Below the pieces are notes generated by a model. The model searched no databases and was not told the origin of the DNA. It was given only the letters and a program-made list of their open reading frames with translations. This document shows positions 1 to 8,799 of a DNA stretch of 64,000 nucleotides, in pieces. The position numbers and the translations under genes were made by a program. Each line of letters begins with the position of its first letter. Position 1 is the first letter of the stretch. Location: NCBI GenBank assembly GCA_910585865.1, contig CAJUGO010000008.1:12965-76964 (forward strand), read 5' to 3'. This DNA comes from an uncultured Ruminococcus sp. Lineage in GTDB: Bacteria > Bacillota > Clostridia > Oscillospirales > Acutalibacteraceae.

Positions 1-66
1 ATTAACCTCTAGAAGCTTGGCATATCGGCAAGCGTTTTGATATACCCTGATTATACGGAGGAACAA

Positions 67-2214
67 ATGGAATATTCACAGATTTTATCACAGCAGTTCA
101 ACATAAAGGAAGAGTATGCAAATAATATTATTTCTTTACTTGATGACGGAAACACAATTCCCTTTATTGCACGGTACAGAAAGGAAATGCACGGCTCAAT
201 GGATGACCAGCTTATCCGCGAGTTTAGTGAAAAGCTTGAATATCTTCGAAGTCTTGACAAGCGCAGGGAGGAGATTCGGACTCTTATTGAATCTCAGGAG
301 AAACTGACAGGGGAAATCAATCTTGCTCTTGATAAAGCAGTTACTCTCAGCGAACTTGAAGATATTTATCGTCCTTATCGTCCAAAACGCAAAACCAGGG
401 CATCAATTGCTAAGGAAAAAGGGCTTGAACCGCTTGCATTGGATATATTAAAACAGGAAGAAAACTTTAATCCCTTTGAATCAGCAAATAATTATGTTGA
501 TGCAGAAAAAGGGGTGGCAAATGCCGAAGAGGCAATGCAGGGGGCAATGGACATAATAGCGGAACAAGTGTCTGACAATGCTGAAATCCGAAAAAGAGTT
601 CGTAATCTTACAAATATCTACGGTGTAATTGCATCTTCTGCTGCAGATGCTGAAAAAGAAAGTGTTTATACCATTTATTATGATTTTAAAGAGCCGGTAA
701 AAAAGATTGCCGGACACAGAATACTTGCAGTAAACAGAGGCGAAAAGGAAGGTTTTTTAAAGGTTTGCGTAGAAATGGAAAGCGAAAAACCTTTAAATTC
801 AATATATAATGTAATGATAACAGATGAAAATCCGTTTTGCACGGATATTATAAAAGAAGTGTGCAATGATGCTTATCAGCGCCTTATTTTTCCATCTATT
901 GAACGTGAAGTCCGCAGTGATTTAACAGAGACAGCGTCAGAAAATGCAATGAAGGTTTTTGCGGTAAATCTTAAGCAGCTTCTTATGCAGCCTCCGGTTA
1001 AGGGAAAAACCGTACTGGGGCTTGACCCCGGGTACAGAACGGGATGTAAAGTGGCGGTTGTTGATGATACAGGCAAGGTACTTGATACGGCTGTAATATA
1101 TCCTACGCACTCGGATAAAAAAATACAGGAGTCAAAACAAAAGCTCCTTGAGCTTATCCAAAAGCACAGCGTTGATATAATTTCAATAGGAAACGGCACT
1201 GCAAGCAAGGAAACCGAAATGTTTACTGCTGAAACAATAAAGCAAGCTGACCGCAAGGTTTATTATATGGTGGTCAGCGAGGCAGGTGCATCTGTTTATT
1301 CTGCTTCAAAATTGGCTGCAACCGAACTTCCCGAACTTGATCTCACTCTAAGAAGCGCAGTATCAATTGCACGCCGTTTGCAGGACCCTCTTGCAGAGCT
1401 TGTAAAGATTGAACCTAAGGCAATCGGTGTAGGTCAGTATCAGCATGATATGCCGCAGAAAAGACTTGGTGAAACTCTTGACGGTGTAGTTGAGGATTGT
1501 GTAAACTCAGTTGGTGTTGATCTCAACACAGCTTCGCCTGCACTTCTCACGAGAGTTTCAGGACTTAACTCAACAGTATGCAAAAACATAGTATCATATC
1601 GTGAGGAAAACGGCGCCTTTCTTTCACGAAGCGAACTTAAAAAAGTTCCAAAGCTCGGACCTAAGGCATTTGAACAGTGCGCAGGTTTTTTGAGGGTGTC
1701 CGGCGGAAAAAATCCTCTTGATAATACAGGTGTGCACCCTGAAAGTTACAAAAGTGCCAAAAATCTTTTAAATATTCTCGAATATTCTGAAAAAGAAATA
1801 AAATCTGCAAGCTTTGGAGATTTGCAGCTTAGAGTAAAAAATAAAGGCACAAAATCACTTGCGGATATCCTTGGCATCGGTCTGCCGACTCTTGACGATA
1901 TCGTCAAGGAGCTTTCCAAGCCCGGCAGAGATCCGCGTGATGAACTTCCTGCACCAATGCTCAGAAGCGATATTCTAGACATTAAGGATTTAAAAGACGG
2001 TATGGAGCTTAAGGGTACTGTACGCAATGTAATTGATTTTGGCGCGTTTATAGACATTGGTGTTCATCAGGACGGACTTGTTCATATTTCACAGATATGC
2101 GACAAATTCATTAAGCATCCCGGGGAGGTTCTGAAAGTCGGAGATGTAGTCAATGTCAAGGTGTTAAGCGTTGACCCCGAAAAGAACAGAATATCATTGA
2201 CCATGAGATTTTGA
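67..2214 (+). CDS. tex: Tex family RNA-binding transcription accessory protein
   Basis: About 715 aa, the usual Tex length. After the helical N-terminal region there is a YqgF/RNase H-like domain starting near residue 317 (VLGLDPGYRTGC), helix-hairpin-helix motifs around 480-540, and a C-terminal S1 RNA-binding domain (KGTVRNVIDFGAFIDIG, about 648-714). Tex binds nucleic acid and acts with the transcription machinery. The start is the ATG at 67, six bases after GGAGG; the reading frame opens further upstream at 37 but has no ribosome site there. It ends just before a terminator shared with the convergent gene on its right. Assignment is firm; the precise cellular job of Tex is poorly known. 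Confidence 0.95.
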   Translation: MEYSQILSQQFNIKEEYANNIISLLDDGNTIPFIARYRKEMHGSMDDQLIREFSEKLEYLRSLDKRREEIRTLIESQEKLTGEINLALDKAVTLSELEDIYRPYRPKRKTRASIAKEKGLEPLALDILKQEENFNPFESANNYVDAEKGVANAEEAMQGAMDIIAEQVSDNAEIRKRVRNLTNIYGVIASSAADAEKESVYTIYYDFKEPVKKIAGHRILAVNRGEKEGFLKVCVEMESEKPLNSIYNVMITDENPFCTDIIKEVCNDAYQRLIFPSIEREVRSDLTETASENAMKVFAVNLKQLLMQPPVKGKTVLGLDPGYRTGCKVAVVDDTGKVLDTAVIYPTHSDKKIQESKQKLLELIQKHSVDIISIGNGTASKETEMFTAETIKQADRKVYYMVVSEAGASVYSASKLAATELPELDLTLRSAVSIARRLQDPLAELVKIEPKAIGVGQYQHDMPQKRLGETLDGVVEDCVNSVGVDLNTASPALLTRVSGLNSTVCKNIVSYREENGAFLSRSELKKVPKLGPKAFEQCAGFLRVSGGKNPLDNTGVHPESYKSAKNLLNILEYSEKEIKSASFGDLQLRVKNKGTKSLADILGIGLPTLDDIVKELSKPGRDPRDELPAPMLRSDILDIKDLKDGMELKGTVRNVIDFGAFIDIGVHQDGLVHISQICDKFIKHPGEVLKVGDVVNVKVLSVDPEKNRISLTMRF

Positions 2215-2239
2215 TTATATAGAACCTAAGTGTTATACA

Positions 2240-2270
2240 AAAACCGCAGCCGTTACAGCTGCGGTTTTAA
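2240..2270. terminator. Bidirectional rho-independent terminator between tex and the yqxD-type gene
   Basis: An 11-bp perfect stem (AAAACCGCAGC at 2240-2250 with GCTGCGGTTTT at 2258-2268) and a 7-base loop. It carries A- and T-rich flanks on both sides, so it can serve both convergent genes. Confidence 0.85.
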
Positions 2271-2274
2271 AATA

Positions 2275-2727
2275 CTATTCATTAGTAAGTACCGATACAA
2301 TCAACTTTTCAAAACTGTGTTCAAAATTAATGTCATCCTGCAAAGTACGTTTTTTAGGTCCTTTTATGTGATTTTTTCTCTTTGACATTCTTGCCTTTTT
2401 TGAAAGATGCCTGTCCATAAGCAAACCTTCAATATTATTGTCAGTAAAAATTTTACCTGATTGATGAATGCAGTAACCGCCTTTTCCAAGTACCATTGCG
2501 GCAACTCCGTAATCCTGAGTAATTGCAATGTCGTTCGTTCTGCACATATTGACAAGTGCAAAATCAACGGCGTCTCTCCCGGCAGATACAGTTTTTATTT
2601 CACTGTAATTTGAGCGTATAATATGATTTGTATCACACAAAAGTGTAACAGGCATATGGTATTTTTGCGCAATCTTTTCTACCTGATTTACAACGGGGCA
2701 GGCATCAGCGTCAACAAGAATCCTCAT
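2275..2727 (-). CDS. UPF0178 (YaiI/YqxD, DUF188) family protein
   Basis: 150 aa beginning MRILVDADACPVV, the family hallmark, with further conserved acidic residues (DAVDFALVN, ITQDYG) resembling a PIN-like nuclease core. The family has no settled function; nuclease activity is inferred from fold only. Its ATG shares one base with the TAA of the upstream cyclophilin gene (TAATG at 2727), so translation is probably coupled and the two genes form one operon. Confidence 0.88.
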   Translation of the reverse strand: MRILVDADACPVVNQVEKIAQKYHMPVTLLCDTNHIIRSNYSEIKTVSAGRDAVDFALVNMCRTNDIAITQDYGVAAMVLGKGGYCIHQSGKIFTDNNIEGLLMDRHLSKKARMSKRKNHIKGPKKRTLQDDINFEHSFEKLIVSVLTNE

Positions 2728-3386
2728 TACTCTTTTATTGTAATTGATTTAATAACTGGCTGGTTTGCCTTTTCAACTGTTCCGTTTGAATCAACAACAG
2801 GAGTGTCTTCACAAATTTTATCAACAATTTCTATACCGTCTGTTACATAACCGAAAGCAGCATAGTCGCCGTTTAAATGAGGACTGTCCTGATGCACAAT
2901 AAAAAACTGAGAACTTGCGCTGTTCATATCCTGCGAACGAGCCATAGAAATAGCACCTCTTGTATGCTTAAGATTATTTTCTATGCCGTTGCTTGAAAAT
3001 TCACCCTTAATCGTTTTTTCACTGCCTCCCATGCCTGTGCCGAGAGGGTCGCCTCCCTGAATCATAAAGCCGCTGATAATTCTGTGGAAGGTAAGATTAT
3101 CATAAAAACCGTCTTTTGCAAGATTAACGAAGTTTTCAACGGTAATTGGAGCAGCTTCGGGGTATAATGCTACTGTAATTTTGCCGTAATTTTTAATATC
3201 GATTACTGCTGTAATGGTTTTTCCGCCGATAGTTTCCTGCTCGGTCGGCGCTTCAGCAGTGGTTTCTGCTGCGCTCTGTTCAGATGAGGATTTATCATTA
3301 TCTCCTGAACATCCGCTCATAAATATACATGTTGTCAATACAAGCAAAGCGCATACAATGCTTAAAATGTTTTTGGTTTTTTTCAT
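2727..3386 (-). CDS. Lipoprotein cyclophilin-type peptidyl-prolyl cis-trans isomerase
   Basis: 219 aa. A lipoprotein signal peptide ends in FMSGC (lipid-modified Cys near residue 26), followed by a Ser/Glu/Thr-rich linker and a cyclophilin domain with FHRIISGFMIQGGDP (active-site Phe/Arg about 100-102). It should act outside the membrane in folding of secreted proteins by prolyl isomerisation. The ATG at 3386 is chosen because AAAGGA lies 8 bases before it; the frame extends upstream to 3422 without a ribosome site. It is translationally coupled to the YqxD-type gene. Confidence 0.92.
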   Translation of the reverse strand: MKKTKNILSIVCALLVLTTCIFMSGCSGDNDKSSSEQSAAETTAEAPTEQETIGGKTITAVIDIKNYGKITVALYPEAAPITVENFVNLAKDGFYDNLTFHRIISGFMIQGGDPLGTGMGGSEKTIKGEFSSNGIENNLKHTRGAISMARSQDMNSASSQFFIVHQDSPHLNGDYAAFGYVTDGIEIVDKICEDTPVVDSNGTVEKANQPVIKSITIKE

Positions 3387-3475
3387 TTTTAATATTCCTT
3401 TCATAATGTATTTATCTATCATTTTATCATTAATACATTAACAAATCAACTGAATTTATTGAAAACAATGTAAAA

Positions 3476-3504
3476 TTGACACACAATTATAATTGTGTTA
3501 AAAT
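3476..3504 (+). promoter_or_regulatory. Sigma-A promoter with an 18-bp palindromic operator between -35 and -10
   Basis: TTGACA (3476-3481), 17-bp spacer, TAAAAT (3499-3504). The spacer together with the last A of the -35 box is a perfect 18-bp palindrome, ACACAATTATAATTGTGT (3481-3498). This is a classic position for a repressor operator. It would control the polysaccharide exporter downstream. Confidence 0.7.
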
Positions 3505-3568
3505 TTTTAATATAATATTTGCATCTAAAATCGTGATAATAAATAAAATCAGCAAAGAGGTGAAGAGT

Positions 3569-4411
3569 TTGCAGAAGGATGATATAACTGTAGTTGATTC
3601 AAAACGGGGACTGTTTAGCCTGAAATTGGCTGAAATATGGAAATATCGGGATTTGGTAGCATTATTTGTTAAGAGAGATTTTAAAAATACTTATAAACAG
3701 ACCATCTTAGGTCCGCTGTGGATTGTGATAAATCCTTTTTTATCTACATTCGTATTTACAGTGATTTTTGGTATGATTGCAAATATTTCCACTGATGGCA
3801 TGCCGCAATTTTTATTTTATATGTCTGGCAATATTATATGGTCTTTTTTTGCAAGTTGTTTAAACAAAGCGTCTTCAACATTCATCAGCAATGCGCGTCT
3901 TTTCAGTAAGGTTTATTTTCCAAGACTTGCAATACCAGTTTCAGGTATAATTTATAATTTGATTTCCTTTTTTATACGTTTTATAATGTTTTTGATAATT
4001 GTGTTAATTTATATGTTTACAGGGGCAAACATTCATTTAAATATGTTAGTTTTGCTTTTGCCTCTGCTGCTTATAACCTCAGCATTGTTGGGTACAGGCT
4101 GCGGACTTATTATTTCATCCGTAACGACAAAGTACCGTGATTTAGGTGTTCTTGTATCTTTTGGTGTAACTTTATGGATGTATATAACTCCTGTTGTATA
4201 TCCTGTTTCTCAAATTCCTGAAAATATAAGATGGCTTTTTTTACTTAATCCGGTTGCGCCTATAGTTGAAACCCTCAGATTTTCTTTTTTGGGAAGCGGA
4301 ACATTTCCGGGGCAATATCTTTTGCTAAGTATTGCTGTTACGACAGCAATTTTTATCTTTGCAATTATTGTATTTAATCAGGTCGAAAAAAATTTTATTG
4401 ATACGGTTTAA
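3569..4411 (+). CDS. ABC-2 type permease for polysaccharide or teichoic acid export
   Basis: 280 aa with about six membrane segments and the ABC-2 signature region (FFIRFIMF...PVVYPVSQIPENIRW...NPVAPIVETLR), matching the TagG/Wzm family. With the ATPase encoded immediately downstream it forms a transporter that flips undecaprenyl-linked polymers across the membrane. The start is a TTG at 3569 with GAGGTG 6 bases upstream; the upstream part of the frame (from 3476) overlaps the promoter and is not coding. Which polymer is exported is not visible here. Confidence 0.88.
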   Translation: MQKDDITVVDSKRGLFSLKLAEIWKYRDLVALFVKRDFKNTYKQTILGPLWIVINPFLSTFVFTVIFGMIANISTDGMPQFLFYMSGNIIWSFFASCLNKASSTFISNARLFSKVYFPRLAIPVSGIIYNLISFFIRFIMFLIIVLIYMFTGANIHLNMLVLLLPLLLITSALLGTGCGLIISSVTTKYRDLGVLVSFGVTLWMYITPVVYPVSQIPENIRWLFLLNPVAPIVETLRFSFLGSGTFPGQYLLLSIAVTTAIFIFAIIVFNQVEKNFIDTV

Positions 4412-5692
4412 ATGATGAATGATATGAAAGAGAATTGTGTAATTAAAATTGAGAATCTCACAAAAGAATACAGGCTGGGAGTCATTGGTTCCGGTACATT
4501 GAGACGTGATTTGCAGAGCTGGTATGCAAAAAAAAGAGGAAAAGAAGACCCAAACCTGCGTATTGGTGCTAAGGCATACACCAAGGGGGATTCATTCCTT
4601 GCACTTGACGGGATTAATATAGAGATTAAACACGGTGAAAGGGTAGGAATAATCGGGGCTAACGGAGCAGGGAAATCAACACTTCTTAAACTCCTTTCAC
4701 GGGTAACGTCACCTACAGAGGGAAGGATTATGTTCAGAGGCAGGATTGCAAGTATGCTGGAAGTGGGCACAGGCTTTCACGCTGAGCTTACCGGCAGAGA
4801 AAATATTTATCTTAACGGTGCAATTCTGGGCATGAGCAAGGAAGAGGTAACTTCCAAAATTGACAGCATTATTGAGTTTTCAGAGTGTGAAAGATTTATT
4901 GATACTCCGGTAAAACGTTATTCATCGGGAATGTTTGTAAAACTGGCTTTTGCGGTTGCAGCTCACCTTGACGCTGAAATTATGATAATGGATGAAGTAC
5001 TTGCAGTCGGCGACATGAAGTTTCAGAAGAAATGCATAGCAAAAATGCGTGAACTTGCGTTAAATGAGAACAGAACTGTATTATATGTTTCTCATAATAT
5101 GAATACAATAAGAGAACTTTGCAGCAGATGTATCGTTCTTGACCACGGAAAAATAATTTTTGACGGAGATGTTGATGAAGCCATAAAGATATATCTGGGC
5201 GGTAATCAAGGGGATTTTTGTGCCTGTGAATATGTTGGCAATGCTCTTAAAGAGCCGAGTGAAAGAAATGATATTTGTCTTAAATTTGCAAAGTATACAG
5301 GTAAAACCGATAATATTTTTTATGATGATGAAAAGCTTAATCTTGAATTAATATGGCTGAACAATGCGGATATTAATAATTTATGTCTGCGTATAGAAAT
5401 TAGCGATTTTCGTCGTTTTCCTGTTACGGCATTTGTTATAGAAAATTTCTATTCGGGCAGGGCAGGAGAGCTTCACACTCAGAGATTTAAAATTGATGTG
5501 TCAAAAATTGTACGAGGGGGTTATTACACTCGTTATGTTTTTTATAACAAAAAGGATGAGAATGCTCCATTTGAAACTGTCGAGTCAGCTTCAGGTCTTA
5601 ACTTTAGAAGGAGAAAGGCTGACATAAATGAAATGCGTTGGCAAAAGTCGTGGGGAAGTATTGAAATGAACAGTATAGAAATTGAAAAATAA
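4412..5692 (+). CDS. ABC exporter ATPase with C-terminal Wzt-like carbohydrate-binding domain
   Basis: 426 aa. The nucleotide-binding domain has Walker A GANGAGKST (82-90), signature YSSGMFVKLAF, Walker B EIMIMDEV and H-loop YVSHNM. Beyond about residue 265 there is an extra beta-rich region as in Wzt/TagH proteins, where it recognises the capped polymer. It starts directly after the permease stop; three in-frame ATGs (4412, 4415, 4424) are possible and none has a clear ribosome site, so coupling to the permease is likely. Together the two genes make a TagGH/Wzm-Wzt-type exporter. Confidence 0.9.
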   Translation: MMNDMKENCVIKIENLTKEYRLGVIGSGTLRRDLQSWYAKKRGKEDPNLRIGAKAYTKGDSFLALDGINIEIKHGERVGIIGANGAGKSTLLKLLSRVTSPTEGRIMFRGRIASMLEVGTGFHAELTGRENIYLNGAILGMSKEEVTSKIDSIIEFSECERFIDTPVKRYSSGMFVKLAFAVAAHLDAEIMIMDEVLAVGDMKFQKKCIAKMRELALNENRTVLYVSHNMNTIRELCSRCIVLDHGKIIFDGDVDEAIKIYLGGNQGDFCACEYVGNALKEPSERNDICLKFAKYTGKTDNIFYDDEKLNLELIWLNNADINNLCLRIEISDFRRFPVTAFVIENFYSGRAGELHTQRFKIDVSKIVRGGYYTRYVFYNKKDENAPFETVESASGLNFRRRKADINEMRWQKSWGSIEMNSIEIEK

Positions 5693-5709
5693 TTTTATTT
5701 TATATGTTT

Positions 5710-5740
5710 AAGGCGGAATTTGATTTTCGCCTTTTCTTTT
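5710..5740 (+). terminator. Terminator after the exporter operon
   Basis: A short stem AAGGCG/CGCCTT (5710-5715 with 5728-5733) followed by a T-rich run. Confidence 0.55.
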
Positions 5741-5861
5741 TAATTATACAATACTATTTAATAATGATTTTTATTAACATCAGTCTCCTTGATGAATATT
5801 ATAATATGGATACAGTATTTTTTATTAGTGTTAATATTTAAATGTCAAAGGAGTTATTGTT

Positions 5862-6410
5862 ATGCCTTCTGTATATTTGAGTCCGTCTTTGCAGGAATAT
5901 AATCCCTATGTTGACGGCGGAAATGAAGAATATTACATGAATCTTGTAGCAGACGCAATGGAACCGTACCTTAGAGCAAGCGGAATAGATTTTAAGCGAA
6001 ATAAACCCGATATGACATTGAGTCAGGCAATAGCTGATTCAAACAGCGGAAATTACGATCTGCACCTTGCACTTCACAGCAATGCAGCACCTGCAAATGC
6101 AGCAGGCAGATATACGGGCGCCGATATTTATTATTATCCTACAAGTCAAAATGCAAAGCGTTTTGCAGAAACATTGCAGAGCAATTATGAGCAGGCTTAT
6201 TCAGATCCTAACAATGTAGATGTTATTCCTACTACATCGCTTGCAGAAGTGCGCCGCACAAAGGCTCCTGCAGCTCTTATTGAAGTAGGATATCATGATA
6301 ATCCTGAAGAGGCTCAGTGGATAAGAAATAATATTGACAATATTGCACGAAGTCTTTCAAAATCTGTTGCTGATTATCTGAATGTTCCGTTTGTTGAGCC
6401 TCAGACTTGA
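5862..6410 (+). CDS. Short N-acetylmuramoyl-L-alanine amidase (Amidase_3) family protein
   Basis: 182 aa covering only an Amidase_3 domain, with no signal peptide or wall-binding repeats. It retains a Glu near 22-23 (GGNEEYYM), His 72 (LHSNAA) and the catalytic-type Glu 141 (ALIEVGYHDN). The usual first zinc ligand in the DPGHGG motif is absent: the N-terminus reads VYLSPSLQEYNPYV instead. Such amidases cleave the peptide stem from muramic acid in peptidoglycan; whether this variant is active cannot be told. AAAGGAG precedes the ATG and a terminator follows, so it is monocistronic. Confidence 0.8.
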   Translation: MPSVYLSPSLQEYNPYVDGGNEEYYMNLVADAMEPYLRASGIDFKRNKPDMTLSQAIADSNSGNYDLHLALHSNAAPANAAGRYTGADIYYYPTSQNAKRFAETLQSNYEQAYSDPNNVDVIPTTSLAEVRRTKAPAALIEVGYHDNPEEAQWIRNNIDNIARSLSKSVADYLNVPFVEPQT

Positions 6411-6416
6411 TACGTG

Positions 6417-6446
6417 CCGCTCTGTATTATTACAGGGCGGTTTTTT
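6417..6446 (+). terminator. Terminator after the amidase gene
   Basis: A 10-bp stem (CCGCTCTGTA / TACAGGGCGG, one G-U pair), 4-base loop, then TTTTTT. Confidence 0.85.
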
Positions 6447-6537
6447 CTGAAAAACATTTGCAAATTAGAATTTATATTGTATAATATACTACATAAAAGA
6501 ATTCAATTTATATTTATTGTTTGCGGGAGTGATAAAA

Positions 6538-7200
6538 ATGACAGAAAATATCAGAAACAGAATTGATACTGTTATTGCAAATCTTAAAAAGAACAAAATG
6601 GACGCATATTATTGTGATACAAAAGAAGATGCTTGCAAGCTTGTAAAAACTCTAATCCAAAAGGGCAATGTGATTTCAAGCGGAGGATCTGTAACATTAA
6701 AACAAACAGGAGTATATGATATTATTACATCGGATGATTATAATTATCTTGACAGAAGCGCACCGGGTATTACAAGAGAAGAAGTTGAAGAAGTTTACCG
6801 CAAGACCTTTAGTGCGGATGTGTTTTTTACAAGCACAAACGCCGTTACAGAGAATGGAGAACTTTATAATGTTGACGGTAATTCAAACCGTGTTGCCGCA
6901 ATTCTGTACGGACCGAAAAGCGTTGTAGTTATATGCGGTTACAATAAAATAGTAAAAAATATAGACGAAGCTGTAAAAAGGGTTAAAACAAAAGCTGCTC
7001 CGCCTAATACCGTAAGGCTCAATATTGATACATATTGTTCAAAAAACGGTGAATGTGTTTCAATGCAGCATGAAAATGCTGAGCTTTGTTCAGGATGTCA
7101 CAGTGACGGCAGAATTTGCTGTAATTATGTAGTTTGTGCTCAGCAGAGACATGTAGGCAGAATAAAGGTAATAATAATAGGAGAAGAATACGGTTATTGA
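6538..7200 (+). CDS. LUD domain (LutC/DUF162-like) protein
   Basis: 220 aa with the LUD-domain pattern: ISSGGSVTLKQTGVYDII near the N-terminus and FFTSTNAVTENGELYNVDG in the middle, then a Cys-containing C-terminal part (CVSMQHENAELCSGCHSDG). LUD proteins accompany lactate utilisation, but lone copies like this one have no proven role; no LutA/B genes are adjacent. The ATG at 6538 follows GGGAGTGA, so the upstream in-frame ATG at 6517 is not used. Confidence 0.82.
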   Translation: MTENIRNRIDTVIANLKKNKMDAYYCDTKEDACKLVKTLIQKGNVISSGGSVTLKQTGVYDIITSDDYNYLDRSAPGITREEVEEVYRKTFSADVFFTSTNAVTENGELYNVDGNSNRVAAILYGPKSVVVICGYNKIVKNIDEAVKRVKTKAAPPNTVRLNIDTYCSKNGECVSMQHENAELCSGCHSDGRICCNYVVCAQQRHVGRIKVIIIGEEYGY

Positions 7201-7218
7201 TTTTGGTTAAATAAGACA

Positions 7219-7257
7219 GCCGTGTCCGAAAAAACGGACACGGCTCAGAATTTTTTT
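7219..7257. terminator. Terminator between the LUD gene and the minus-strand QN-repeat gene
   Basis: A perfect 10-bp stem GCCGTGTCCG/CGGACACGGC (7219-7228, 7235-7244) with an A6 loop and a downstream T7 run. It can serve the plus-strand LUD gene and, read the other way, the converging small gene. Confidence 0.85.
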
Positions 7258-7267
7258 CAGAATGTAG

Positions 7268-7423
7268 TTATCTGTTGTTATTCTGGTTCTTGTTCTGATT
7301 ATTATTCTGGTTGTTGTTCTGGTTCTTATTCTGATTATTGTTCTGATTATTGTTCTGGTTGTTGTTCTGGTTGTTGTTCTGGTTGTTGTTCTGGTTGTTG
7401 TTCTGATTCTGGTTAAAATTCAT
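7268..7423 (-). CDS. Low-complexity Asn/Gln-rich microprotein built of QNNN repeats
   Basis: 51 codons on the minus strand: MNFNQN, then eleven four-residue blocks of QNNN (two are QNKN), ending in R and TAA at 7268. The evidence for a real gene is a strong ribosome site, GGGAGGTG, seven bases before the ATG at 7423, and a good terminator after the stop. No membrane segment, signal or Cys is present. The function is unknown. Its DNA is a 12-bp tandem repeat, so length should vary between strains. The plus-strand frame across the same bases is a shadow. Confidence 0.75.
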   Translation of the reverse strand: MNFNQNQNNNQNNNQNNNQNNNQNNNQNNNQNKNQNNNQNNNQNKNQNNNR

Positions 7424-7476
7424 TTTAACACCTCCCTGTGAAATATATTATTATCCAAATTGGTCGGTATTATTCA

Positions 7477-8799
7477 ATGAATGATTTTTTATTTAAAATG
7501 AAATCACTTTTAGGTGATCAATATAACGAATTTTTAAAATTTTATGAAACTGATAATTTTCGCGGACTTCGTGTAAATACTTTGAAGTGCAGTTGTGAAA
7601 AGTTAAAAAGTTTGATTGGCTTTGAATTGAAAAAAACTCCTTTTTGCAATAATGGATTTTATATTCCGAAATCGGTCGCTTCACTTGGAAATAATCCTTT
7701 GCATCATTCTGGAGCATTTTATATTCAAGAGCCGTCAGCAACTTCTGCTGTGACTATGCTTGATGTACAGGAGGATGATTTTGTACTTGATTTGTGTGCA
7801 GCTCCCGGTGGGAAAAGTACACAGATTGGAGAAAAACTCAACGGTACGGGTCTTTTATGGAGTAATGAAATAGTAAAAAACAGAGCCAATATTCTTTTAT
7901 CAAATATTGAACGAATGGGAATTACAAATGCAGTTGTATCAAACTGTCGGCCGGAAATACTTTGTTCAAGACTGACAAATTATTTTGATAAAGTTTTGGT
8001 AGATGCTCCGTGCAGCGGTGAGGGAATGTTTAGGAAAAACTCAGATGCAGCGGTTCAGTGGAGTACTGAGCATGTAAAAAGCTGTGCTCAGCGGCAGCTG
8101 TTAATTCTAAACAGTGCCAAAAGTGCGCTTAAAGACGGCGGAATAATGGTGTATTCGACCTGTACATTTTCTGTTGAGGAAAACGAGGGTGTTATAGGTC
8201 GTTTTCTGGAAGAAAATCCTGAGTTCGAGCTTGTTGACGCCAATGTTACCTTTGGCAGGCCGGCGCTGGAATATGCTCGAAGAATTTTTCCTATGGACGG
8301 CGGAGAAGGACATTTTGCTGCGAAACTGCGCAAAAAGGGAACACTAATAGAAACCCATAGTGAAAAACCAAATATTGATAAAGCAGATAAAGAAGTCCTT
8401 GATTTTTATGACAGTTTATTTATGAACAGACCATTTGGTGAGAGAATTTACGTAAAAAACAGTAAAATTTTTATTTTTCCTAAAAATTATAATTATAATG
8501 TACAAGGATTGCAGATTTTAAGAGCAGGAATTATTCTCGGTGAATTTGTAAAAAGACGAATAGAACCGCATCACAGTGCATTTATGGCGGCTAAGATGAA
8601 TGAATGCAGATCTGTTGTTGATTTTGATGTAAACAGCAGAGAAATTTTTGATTTTCTTCACGGTGAAGAAATCGGTATATCAGCAGATAATAAAGGCTAT
8701 ACGGCAGTGTGTGTAAATGGGATTACTACGGGCTTTGGCAAGGCGTCAAATGCAAGACTTAAAAATAAATATCCGAAAGGACTAAGAATTTTAAAATGA
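7477..8799 (+). CDS. RsmF/RsmB-type 16S rRNA (cytosine-5) methyltransferase
   Basis: 440 aa of the NOL1/NOP2/Sun family. The SAM-binding motif LDLCAAPGGKST starts near residue 102, motif IV DAPCSGEGMF near 177 and the catalytic-Cys motif YSTCTFS near 225; a C-terminal RNA-binding-like domain follows. It methylates a cytosine in 16S rRNA using S-adenosylmethionine. The ATG at 7477 starts the homologous region; the frame opens with GTG at 7438, and neither has a clear ribosome site. It overlaps rsmA by four bases (ATGA), so both rRNA methyltransferases are co-translated. Confidence 0.88.
   Translation: MNDFLFKMKSLLGDQYNEFLKFYETDNFRGLRVNTLKCSCEKLKSLIGFELKKTPFCNNGFYIPKSVASLGNNPLHHSGAFYIQEPSATSAVTMLDVQEDDFVLDLCAAPGGKSTQIGEKLNGTGLLWSNEIVKNRANILLSNIERMGITNAVVSNCRPEILCSRLTNYFDKVLVDAPCSGEGMFRKNSDAAVQWSTEHVKSCAQRQLLILNSAKSALKDGGIMVYSTCTFSVEENEGVIGRFLEENPEFELVDANVTFGRPALEYARRIFPMDGGEGHFAAKLRKKGTLIETHSEKPNIDKADKEVLDFYDSLFMNRPFGERIYVKNSKIFIFPKNYNYNVQGLQILRAGIILGEFVKRRIEPHHSAFMAAKMNECRSVVDFDVNSREIFDFLHGEEIGISADNKGYTAVCVNGITTGFGKASNARLKNKYPKGLRILK

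Noticed and set aside
7222..7416. A 64-aa plus-strand frame rich in Cys, Ser, Gly and Tyr
   Set aside because: It is the complement of the minus-strand QNNN gene, which has the ribosome site; the plus frame has none and runs through a terminator.
7268..7423. Regular repeats that might be a CRISPR or minisatellite
   Set aside because: The repeats are contiguous 12-bp units with no spacers and encode a frame with proper signals, so a coding repeat is the better reading.
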